Below are positions 43,458-54,200 of a DNA stretch of 64,000 nt, one piece after another (position 1 is the stretch's first letter; each line of letters begins with the position of its first letter). Both the position numbers and the translations under genes were made by a program. Origin of the DNA: Hypomesus transpacificus (Eukaryota > Chordata > Actinopteri > Osmeriformes > Osmeridae). Below the pieces are notes generated by a model that was not told the origin of the DNA, did not search any database, and saw only the letters and a program-made list of their open reading frames with translations. Location of the stretch: NCBI RefSeq assembly GCF_021917145.1, contig NC_061082.1, forward strand, positions 15,487,295-15,551,294. Reading direction: 5' to 3'.

Positions 43458-46400
43458 CTACTCATCTCCACTTTTCTCTGACCCTGTTCCCATGGTAGCA
43501 ACTTCATAGCAAGGTTCGGGGCCAGGCTCAAGGGCGTGGCTGACAGGGGGGCAGTCGAAACTTTTGCCCCCTGAGATCATGCGTTTGCGGTTACGGGCGC
43601 CAGGTTGGTACAGCTGCATGGCCGGACGGTCCTGGGTGGAAACAAGCCAGCAGATACATGGAGAGAGGGGTAACACACTACTATGTCAACAACAACAAAC
43701 TATAATCAAACTCTGAAAAGTATATAAATCTAACAATGGCAAAGGAGAAAATGCAAAAGAGTCATTTATGTGTATTAACTGTGTTAAGGCCTTCTAAGGT
43801 CTCCTTGATTGTGTGAAAAGTAAACAAAATGGCCCATTTTATGTTTTCATGCAAAGCACCTCCCTGTGATGATGAAAGCTACTATATGTATTTCCTCATA
43901 TCCAGAAGAGATTTACCCTAACAGTACAAATATCCATTCTATCAACATCTAACATGTTGAAATGAAGACCAGAGTTGATGTGTTCATATTTAAATCTTAA
44001 AACAAAAGCTTTCCTCTAATGTTTTAGTACTCTTTAAAGCTTTTAGTTAAACACTCTTCGCATATTGAAAGGGACAGTTACCCCATGTTGCAGGTACTAG
44101 TCCCTGTCCCTTTAAAAGCAGGGCTACCAAGTTTCACCAAAAGTTCAGAGTGAAATGTCACTCTCACATGGGCGATAATCTGAAATCAATATTGGGGTGG
44201 ACATATACATTATATAAAAGATCAAATAATCTCAAGAGCAGATCCTGGGGGTACACAACAAAGGTTGTGCTGTAACACATAGGCTACATTATGTAAAACT
44301 TTAAAATGCTTATAATGTTTCTATATTCAGAACAAGGGCTTTCATTGCACATAAAAAATACTTAGTTATGGTTACAGTGATATGTTGGGGGCAACGGCAC
44401 ATTATGTTCAGCTTTGATAGGGATATCAATAGTTAATGTCAGGGCGCTCAGGAAAACAATTTTGTTTCGCAGTATTTGAGCAATTTGAGTGCGGCAAAGA
44501 CGGTATTCAGCTCAAAGTAGCCCCTTTCAAACAGGCTGTTCGATGCATGAATGTTGCACTGTAAATATGTTGCAAGCGACCTTTCCCGTAACGTGCATTG
44601 ATCTCCAGGCAAGTGTGGACAAGTCAGTGAGTATTAAAATAGTACACTTATAAGTATATTACTAGTACATTAATGTTCATATACTTACTACATAAAGTAT
44701 ATTCAGAAATATACTTGAACTGTACTTAAGTATACATGATGTATGTTATTTTAATAACAATTCAAATTAACTTGAAGTATACTATATAGTTAAGTAAAGA
44801 GTTAAGTTAAGAGTAAGCAGGCTGAATTAGGTCAGATGCTATCTGCACCTTTGTGTGGGGTACTTGCTTGTGTCAAGAGGCTAGATAGTGTAGACATACT
44901 AGCTTGTGCAGACACAGCAGCTGGTGCAGAGCGGATACAGTCGATGGTATAGAGATACTAGTATGTGTAGAGAAAGTTGCTGGTGTAGTGAGGTTATTGA
45001 GTGTAAGGAGGTTAGCTTGTGTAGGGAGTCTAGTATGAGTAGGCAGTCTAACATGTGTACGGATACTAACTTGTATAGGGATGCTAGCTTATGTGGGGAT
45101 GCTAGCTTGTATAGGGATACTAACTTATGTGGGGATGCTAGCTTATGTGAGGATGCTAGCTTGTATAGGGATGCTAGCTTATGTGGGGATGCTAGCTTAC
45201 GTGGGGATGCTAGCTTATGTGGGGATGCTAGCTTATGTGGGGATGCTAGCTCGTGTAGGGCCTTGTGTACCTTGGCTGGCAGAGACCCTCCTATCTGGTG
45301 TGTTCCCTCTGACTGCGCGGTCCCTCTGTCCTGATGCACTATCACAGACTGAGAAACATGGGTCTGGATCAATGTTACATACTGATACACGGCCGGGGTT
45401 AATGTTACTGTACATACTGACACAAGTGCTATATCAATGTAACATACTGAGACATGGCCTGGGTCACTATCACAGACTGGGAAACATGGGTTTGGGTCAA
45501 TGTTACATACCGAGACATGGCCTGGGTCAATGTTACATGGGACAATATTTAAACTTCAGCAGCTGCCACACTAGAACTAGTAGATCTGTTTTACTTATGT
45601 GCTGCATAACATTGTATTGTTAAATTGTATATATGTTTGTAACACTGTGTACGATCCTGAGTCTATGGTACTCTATGGTAGTGATAATGATAACTGCCTG
45701 ACATCTATTTCCAGTACACGCCAGGGACTTAGTGTTCTGGGCCTCAGCTTTATCAGTGAATCTACATTGGGTATGTGTATTTAGGCAGTACGGCAACAGA
45801 AAGCAATGCCAACCAGTAACCCTTACAGTAGCAAAAACATTGCAGTAGGAAGAACATTACTGTAGCATCCACCCAATCCCGTGTCTCTTGCTCACCTTCT
45901 CGCTCACCTTGTTCCGGATTCGCTCCTTCCTGCCACCCTGATCCTCCCTGTCCTCCTTGCCCCCCTTGTCCCCCCCCTCGGTGCAGTAGTAGCCATGGTG
46001 ATGGCCCTCTTTCTTAGCACGGTCCTGGCAGTAACCTTTGCCCCACTTAGTCTCCTCTTTGCGGCGCATGAACTTGTCGAACTCATAGTGGTGCCTCTGG
46101 CGTTTCCGCTCCTCGTCTCTTCCTCTGTGGTCCTTCTGTCTGCGGCTGTGCTCCCGCTGCTCTTTGTCACCCTCCTGCTGACCCCTAGTCATTAAGAGTG
46201 GATAAAGGAGAAGTCAGCATCCAAATGAAATGTACAGTGAGAAAATAGTAAATACATTGATAATATAGACAACTTGCATTTGGAGACCTTATTTATTTAG
46301 CTGTTATGTTGTAGATTTTTTTTTTATCAGTACATTAGGAAAGACACTGTGCCAGACACTAAAACTATTTTAACCACAAAGTGTAGCTTCTTACTTCTCC

Positions 46401-48771
46401 TTGGGTTCCTTTGACTTTGCGTGTCCGCTGGGTTTGTCCCACTTGTTTCGGTCTGTCTCTCCGCTGTCCCCTTTGTCCTTCAGTCTGTCTGAGTCTAGGT
46501 CATCTTCCCTGTCACTCTTCTTCAAAAGCTGGGATCACAAGAAGAGTAATTTACATATGTACTGTGAGCGGCTTCAGGTTTGTTGGTTGGAACAGTAGGG
46601 AGCAAATCAACATGCAACCACCTTGATCTTTATCTCCTTCTCCGACAGTTTCTTCTGCTTCTCAGCCTCCTTGCGTTTGCGTCTCTCCTCCTCCCTCCTC
46701 TTCCTCTTTTCATCCTCCCTCTGGCGTTTCTTCTCCAGCTCTCTGCGCCTCCTCTCCTCTCTCTTCTCGTCTCTTATTCTCTGCAAGGAAGGATTGAAAC
46801 ATAACACATAGACAGGAGTATAATGTAACGGCTTCTATGAGACCCCTTTCACTGCTGTTACCTGCTTCTCCAGTTTCTTATTCTTGATGTACTCCAGAAG
46901 TGGTGTTGTTCTTTTGGCTGAAACAATAAGAGTTACAATCTTCACTGGTCAATAGGAATACAGCCTGTCAATTAGCTTGAATAGAAGAAACATATTTACA
47001 CATGACCAATGTATAATTCAAATATGAATAGCGGGAACAGACAAAGTAAATCATTACAAGTCAAACGGATTATTGCCTGCTCTCTCACCTATGAGTTCCC
47101 TGGTCTTGGCCTCTATCTCCCCCAGCAGAGTCTCAGGGTTGGCCAGGGACTTCTCCTCATCGCAGGAGTAGCTCTCCAGGAAGCGCCGGTACTCTGGGTC
47201 TGAGGAAGAACAGGGGACAGACAAGGAGGCCACTTATCATAATCATACAGACCCAGAGTAGAACAGACCCAGGGGAGATTAAACCATAAATGTACCGTCA
47301 GCTTCAAACAGGCAGCTTCAATGTTGCCTGTCTGTTTGTGGTCTTTATGCTCTGTGGTCGTTAAGCGGTCATTGATGCTCTTTTATGTACAGAGCCATAA
47401 ACTGAGGAGTGCAATTAACGTTCATGGTTCATGTTACCACCACATCAAATATGAACAGTCTAAAGACAGATTTCTCCATTACTGTACCTTCTTCAATGCT
47501 TCCAGCTTTGGCATCTTTCTTTTTTAACTTCTTTTTCGAAATCTTCTGGAACGGGGCAAACTCTACCACAGCTGGGTACTCCTGGCCTGGGTCAATATGA
47601 ACAGGAGATGGATTATTGATGACAGATGATGCACTGATTGAACAGGTTACCATGGCTCCAGACACTGTAAGAAGGAAGAATCAATCCTACTTTTTCGTCT
47701 ACATGAAGCAGTTTACCTGGAACAGACATCTGCCGTTTAGATTATTGTGCGTAGAACACTATAACACAATGACCTGTACCTTTACTATCGATGAAAACGT
47801 AGCCATCAAAACGATCCCTAAAAAGCAAGATGTCCTCTAGGTTCTTGAAGTTGATGTAAGCTCTGGAGAACAGGTGTGGGTAGAGGCTACAGGGAGACAG
47901 CACATAATCAATAGGACAAATACTGGTGGCTACTGCATCAAACTTTTTTAGCTATAGTTTCACACCATAGATTGTAGTCATGGAAAATGTTGAAGTCTGT
48001 GCTAGGCCTAATATTTTCATCCATCTCTACCTTTGGTCAGCTGGAAAAAACTCGAAGTAGTCGTAGGACGGAAGGGGACTGAGTTGCTCTTCCAACTGGT
48101 CCTTGGAAAGACTGGGTGGAAGTCGCCGGATAACCACCTTAAAATGGAAACAACTGGCTTGTCTACAATAGCGATCCAGACGATATCAAGCAGCATATAA
48201 ACTACATTTCAGTTACTCCGTTTTACATTGTTTTCCCCCTATGTCTTACAACTGCATTAGTTACGTTTATTGTTCCTCAAAAGCGTGTGCAGCTCTCACA
48301 TAATGTGCATTTTGAACGGCCAGTAAAAAACCTTCGTAGACCATGTAGTCAAAGCTAGCTACAGAGTTAGCTCTAGCTACCTATAGTTCGTTACCAAATA
48401 ACACTGAAAAAGAACAGCATACTAGAACTTGAAAACTGTTAAACTAGGTACTAGCCTAGGATAGTATGCGCATCTGTTTTCAAATCCAACAGGATGTTGT
48501 TACCGTGGTTCCGCGTCCTAGCCAACGTTGTTGCTGTCCGCGGTGCTGAAATGATCCTGGCTAGCTACTGTACAACCTCCATATCTGCTCACCACAATGA
48601 TGCGCCGTAATCACAACATGCTTCACTTACCTTGGTGAAAACCTCTTTCTTTTCCTCTTTTTGCTTGGAGTTCACGGACACACCGTCCGGTTTCCGTGGA
48701 ATATCTTTGAATTGTATTTCAACGACGCTTTTCTCCCTACCTCCAGTTGTTTGGTCCTTTTCAGACCTCAT
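43458..48771 (-). CDS. upf3a: regulator of nonsense transcripts 3A
   Basis: Ten exons: 48631-48771, 48031-48137, 47780-47886, 47488-47586, 47089-47199, 46862-46917, 46622-46780, 46395-46528, 45908-46184 and 43458-43631. They encode 454 aa; human UPF3A is 476 aa. UPF3 proteins link UPF2 to the exon junction complex in nonsense-mediated mRNA decay. Seen: the RNP-like domain from VVIRRLPPSLSK (residue 48) through FRDRFDGYVF to EYPAVVEFAPFQK, an Arg/Glu-rich helical stretch (about 208-260), and the exon-junction-binding motif DRPAMQLYQPGAR at 398-410. RRKEETKWGKG in exon 9 favours UPF3A over UPF3B. Position next to cdc16 supports this. All ten exon phases are consistent. Confidence 0.95.
44626..44795. 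repeat. palindromic AT-rich MITE-like sequence
   Basis: Repeated self-complementary words (AAGTATA, ACTTAAGTATAC, AGTATATTACTAGTACATTAA) make the segment foldable. It lies in upf3a intron 9. No target duplication could be fixed. Confidence 0.4.
44930..45255. repeat. 18-bp minisatellite in upf3a intron 9
   Basis: The unit is GGGGATGCTAGCTTATGT with variants (TTGTATA, ACTAAC). The period is 18 bases, for example at 45081 and 45099. Because 18 is a multiple of three, both strands read open for over 100 codons (GDASLC-like and HKLASP-like). These are not genes. Confidence 0.9.
45340..45545. repeat. second minisatellite, TGGGTCAATGTTACAT type
   Basis: Imperfect repeats of TCACAGACTGxGAAACATGG and GGTCAATGTTACATAC, directly beside the 18-bp array. 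Confidence 0.7.
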
Positions 48772-49239
48772 TTCTCTCCATCTCTCTCCTGAAAGTCACT
48801 GACCGTTCGCGAGAGTTGGACGCGTATTATCGCGAGTTTACGAACTACAAATAGGTTTTGAATGTTGAGTCCCAAAAAAGTGTTTTTCTATCCACTATGA
48901 ACACAATAGGAAATGGTTGCATAGTTATTTGCTGAGAAATACATTACACGTTGGCCACTTGCACACAGGTCCGTATCAACACTGACAATGTTACTAAATT
49001 AAAAAGTCAAATTTAATTTCAATGCCGCATCATGAACTGCACACTAATTTAACATGAGCCTGTTAAATGGTCACGTTGTTCCAAAAAATACATAACCTAA
49101 GAACAGTCGGTATTTTTTAAATATGTGTTTACGGAGAAACATACATTAAGGTCAAATTAGTTACGGTCATGACTTGCCAGTCCATTTAGTAGCTGAGTGT
49201 GGGCAATGGGCATGCTGTCTGACCATCAGCCCAGCACAA
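48772..49239. promoter_or_regulatory. upf3a upstream region
   Basis: The sequence between the upf3a start and the end of the next gene. The first 80 bases (GTTCGCGAGAGTTGGACGCG, TATCGCGAG) are relatively CpG-rich and contain CGCGAGA-like words, as in TATA-less housekeeping promoters. The rest is AT-rich and featureless. Confidence 0.4.
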
Positions 49240-49744
49240 TTATCTTCCGTTGCAAGCTATAGTGTCACTGCCTTCCGAGTCGCTGCCGTTGTCGTTGGAG
49301 CTTGGTTTTGCGGTATCGGCCCGAGGCAGGCAGAAGGGACTAGCCGTGGTCGCGGTGCTGAACGTGCTCCATGTGTCTGGACTGGAGGTCTGGCTCAGCG
49401 ATCGACCGAAGCTGTCGCGACATGGAACTATAAGCAGGCACAGAGACATGCTTAATAAAATGACTTATCTTAACACGTATTACAATGATCTATTTTGGGC
49501 ATGAATGCTAACAGTAGTTTCAGAATTTGATTAAAGAATGTGGCAGAATCCAACTCTTAATGGACTCACCACTGAGAAAAGTCCGCTTGCCGCTGCTTGT
49601 CTCCACACAGAGCCGGGGTGAGGGTCTCTCCGGGGTGGACACAGAGCTTTTGAGGCTGGGCACGAAGGTGGAGCAGGTGTCCAGGTCTCGACAAACCCGC
49701 TCTTGAGTGTAGGTTACCACTGACTTAGACGGAGTGCAGCCCAT
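49240..49744 (-). CDS. small unrecognised protein with MGC lipidation-type N terminus
   Basis: Two inferred exons, 49570-49744 and 49240-49427, are joined by GTGAGT and a TTATAG acceptor in matching phase. They give 120 aa. I do not recognise the family. It starts MGCTPSKS: glycine 2 and cysteine 3 fit N-myristoylation plus palmitoylation, so membrane attachment is likely. The remainder is Ser/Thr/Pro-rich (VPSLKSSVSTPERPSPRL) with an acidic serine stretch near the end (NDNGSDSEGSD) and no folded domain. The ATG at 49744 has purines at -3 and +4. It sits between upf3a and cdc16 on the same strand. Further exons could be missed. Confidence 0.5.
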
Positions 49745-51204
49745 CTCCCCAACTGCTGACACTGATCCCCATCAGAGGCTGAAGGGAGAGAAACTAGGAG
49801 AAGAGAGGGGAAGAAAGAGCGGGGAAGAAAGAGAGTGGGGGAGACGGGGAAAGGAGTGGGACTGAGAGGGAACGAGACACAGGAAATATGACACTAGGAG
49901 ATGCAGGAGGAGAGGCTGAACAGTAAAAATAAAGGGGAGAGCAAGGGAGAACGATGGTTGTCAAGGGTGCAGAACAGAAGTGTGGTTGTCAGGGAAAGGA
50001 CACAGGAGTTTGCAGCTATCTTTTGAAGCGGCTCAGAGATATAATACCAACCAATTCCCTCCTCCTCCACAGACGCTGACCTTTGCAGGAAAAAAGGGGG
50101 CTAGGAATAGGTGCATAGGTGACCTCACACTCAAAGCCCACTTGGGAGTGGCCCACTTAATTTGGTCTGCATCCTAGCAGCTCTGGAGTAGTTGCTAAAC
50201 AAATACACTACAGCAGACACACACACACAGGCATACTTCAAAAAGTGTGTAGAAGCGGGAGTGGGGTGGATGAGTGGATGTTCAGCCAAATATGGGCATG
50301 AGCTATATCAATACAATATCAGTTGGTTCAATACGAAACTGCTGTTGACCAACTATTTAAAAAAAACTACAAAACAGACACTGCATGGATAAGTCATTTC
50401 CTTGAGGCTATAGCTAGCAACAATTATCCATGCTTCCAATGACCATCATGTAACAACATCACTGTACTTATGTGCACTATTTGTGTACGTTTTGGATAAG
50501 AGTTTGCCAAATGAATTAAATGTAAATCACCAAACAGGTTCTGTGATAATGATCCTAAAATTGAACTGCACAACAAACAAAAAAAGAGTCACCCACAAGG
50601 ATTAGACAAAGAACTCGACATAAAAAGATAAACATATGGTTTATTGTATTAACTGATATTTCTTTTCACCAAAGTCTTGCGTTGAGACAGTTTTGTTTAT
50701 TGAAAAATCCACAGGTTAGCAAGGCCAATAGGTATGAGGACAGTCTGCTAGTAGACGCTGTAGGGAGTGTTGCAGCACTCTCTCTGTTCAGTCACAAACG
50801 GAGGATCAACGACGTCTCCATTCCTCACCCTAGACCCAGAACCAAACCAAGCCCCGTCCGCCTCTCCAGGCTTCCCATTCACAATCAACGAATAACTGTA
50901 AGTCCCGCTGTCCATCCATCCGGCCATGCATATTGAATCTCACAACTGAGACAAGTCTTTGTCAAACCGGTCTACACAGAGTTGATACACAGAGTTCCCC
51001 CTGTATCTTACTCTCTATATTACACCTCTCCAGAGAGCCGATGACATCACTTGACTATCCCAGTAATTTTAGATGGCTTAGAGGGGGAATCAAAACGGAT
51101 GCTGGGGAGGAGAAGAGCCAAGAGGTTTGGTTTGGATCTGGTCCCAAAGTCAGGTGTCCCAGCTAGCTCCCCGTGACATCAGCCACACCTTTCACAGGGT
51201 GTCA
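49745..51204. other. cdc16 3' UTR and upstream region of the MGCTPSKS gene
   Basis: From 51204 down to about 50640 this is the likely cdc16 3' UTR. The rest (about 49745-50630) has GA-rich sequence (49790-49900) and no exon that I can support. Confidence 0.5.
50640..50645 (-). promoter_or_regulatory. poly(A) signal of cdc16
   Basis: AATAAA on the minus strand, about 560 bases past the cdc16 stop codon. Confidence 0.5.
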
Positions 51205-54200
51205 TCATGTGCTAGTGTCGGACATGGAGGTCTCAAGCATCATGTCGCTCTCGTACATGTCACACTCTAGGGGGAGCGAGCGCCGAAGAGGCGTGTCCAG
51301 TGAGGCTTTGTCTTGATTGGACTGGGGCGTTTCGAATAACATGGCGCTGCTGTCGTCCAGTGTGGGCGTGGCACGGGCATCGCCGGGTTCTGTCGAGGTG
51401 TTCAGCATCTTGATCAGTGCCGGTGTGCTCAGGCTCCCTCGAACCTTGTCCTTGATGTCTGTACCTAAGAGACAAATCATAACATTTATACATTATCCTT
51501 GATGTCTGTCCCTTAGAGACATATCATAACATTCATACATCATCCTTGAGGTTTGTCCCTAAGAGACATATCATAACATTTATACATTATCCTTGCTGTC
51601 TGCCCCTTAGAGCAGTCATTCTCAAAGTGTGGTCCCCGGACCACTAGTGGTCCACCACTGCCCCCGTAGTGGTCCGCGACGGCCACAAGTAAATTATTGC
51701 GGCATTTCTAACATACAACTCAGAACGAAGAAAACACAGTCAGTAGTAGCCTATTAAAATGGACTACACACGTTCCGTATTCTGACATTGCAGCCGCTGC
51801 ATGGGTTGTACCAGAGCCTCTCTGGTTGTACAATGTGAGGGTGTTCTCCCCTCCCAAATAGAGTTGGTTGGGTCCATAGCCCGTCTTTTCTAAAAAGTTT
51901 TCTCAGATAGGCTACCGATTGCTGGGCCGGGGCGGCCCAACCGTAACGATACGCGTCAGGGAGGATGGATGGGAGCAGGGCCGGAGTGATGGCATCACTA
52001 GACAAGGTTTTACCAATCGAAAAAAAATATTTTACATAAATCTCCAAAAACGATTTTGCGCTCAAATAATGGCCAAACATTTTGTGTGGAAATCCCAATC
52101 TGCATCACATCAAACCCATATGTCCTATGTTTGGGCTAGAATATTTACAACGTCTGGCTCCGTGCTTGATTGACACTCGGATCGTTAAGCAGTCTCAAAA
52201 CTTGTATTTTTTTCTTAGCGGAAATTATAATTAGCAGAAGAGCCTACATTATCCGTTAGAAAATCATGTGCCGCTAACAATTGTATGGCGCCAGGTCTGG
52301 AGGCCTGTTGTTCCGGAGATATAGCCTACTATTTAGTTAAATGGTATGCAAGTTTTTATGCAAGTTTTTATTTATTGGCCAAGTGGTCCTTGGTCTGAAA
52401 AAGTTTGAGAAACACTGCCTTAGAGATATATTATACATTTATACATTATCCTTGATGTCTGTACCTTAGAGACAGATCGTAACATTTTTACATTATCCTC
52501 GATATCTGTTCCCTTAGAGACATTTCATAACATTTATACATCATCCTTGACGTCTGTCCCTTAGAGACATCATAACATTTACAGACTTGCTCAAATTTGT
52601 TGGTACCCTTACAGCGCAATGCAATAATACTTCATTAATAATGAATTATTATTAAAATAATAATAATTCATTAAAATATATTCCTTAAAATATATTATAA
52701 TAATTTGAGGAAGTTCCAAGGTCCATGGAACAGTAGCCAGCCTCCTTGGGCGTGGGCAGAAAGAGGAAAATCGACCCCAGATTGACCAGAAGGATAGTGC
52801 GAATGGTAGGAAAATAAGTCTGGTGAAGGCACACATCAAATCTGAGACAGCTGGAGCAGTTTGCTCAGGAAGAGTGGACCTAACTACCTTAACCCTTGTG
52901 CTGCCTTCGGGTCACATGACCCAAAGGTTCATAACGAACCATCATTGTGTTTACCCAATTTTACCCAATACAAAAACAAAGAATTTTAATTTAACCTTCG
53001 CAATGTGGGGGGTCTGAGACAGCCCAACGGTTAAAAGAAAATGCTTCACTTTGTTTTTGTATGCGGTAAAGTTGTCACAATACGACGGTGGGTCACAATG
53101 ACTGATGGGTCAGAATGACCCAAAGATAACACAAGGGTTACAAGTACAGAAGCCTTGTTGACAACTACGGAAAACATTTGATTGCAACTAAATATTAGTT
53201 TGAGGGTCCCGTCCTTTTTGTCCATGCCATTTTCCTTAGTTTTATAATACAATATTATGTTTGGAAACTAAATCAAAAGCAAAGTAATATTTCTATTAAC
53301 TATGGAATAAACAATTGTGGATGCCAATTACCTTGGTCAGTTTCAAGTTTATTTCAGAAGAAATTGTGCATTCTTTGTTTTTTTTGGAGGTACCAAAAAA
53401 TTTCAGCATGTGTGTATTATCCTTCATGTCTGTCCCTCAGAGACTTATGGAATCAGAATCGGGTTTATTGCCAAGCAGTATTACACGTATGTGGAATTTA
53501 CCTATTATAACATGTATACATTATCCTTGATGTATGCCTCTAACATACATTATTTATGACCATTTATGTTTGTCCTTTAGAGACACATTTATATAGTGCG
53601 ATATATAATTTCTTTACCTATATAGGCATCCGTGTCACCGATGTACATCTCAATACAATGGCCAAGCATCATCACAGAGAATGTGTCATCTCTCTTCAGT
53701 CCGAGTGCCTGCAGAAGGGACAAACCCTTGATGATGATTATTATTATTAGGAAAGACATGGGGACAGCCAGGGACACAGTTGGATATTTATATACAAACA
53801 GAAGAAACACACTAAGTACATTGAATGACTGCAATGTATTCTCAGCTAGGTGGGTATCCTTCAGACTAGTCTTGATTAGTATCCCAACTACAACTACTAA
53901 AAGTTACGTTATGGACTTCAGCAGCTGTGCACAAGTTTAGCACAGAAATAGGGCTGTCAAGTAAAACAAAACGATTTGTGATTATTGGCTTACATGAGGG
54001 AGTCTAAAACTCTCAGTACCGTGTGAAAGTAGTCGATGGCACTCTCAAAGTCTCCCATGAGGCTGTGCACGTATCCAATGGCTGAATAGGTAGAGGCATG
54101 CTGTGGGATCAGCACCAGAGCTTGGCGGTGGTACTCCAAGGCCTGCTCGTACTTCCTGTTAGAACAAGGCAAGAGAGCCAATCAGAAAACCTGCTACGGT

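Noticed and set aside
45857-46195. 104-codon hydrophobic plus-strand frame
   Set aside because: Antisense of upf3a exon 9, which is in phase with its neighbours and carries the UPF3A-type motif.
51754-52098. 114-codon minus-strand frame inside the hAT-like element
   Set aside because: No similarity to hAT transposase that I can see; probably chance within the non-autonomous element.
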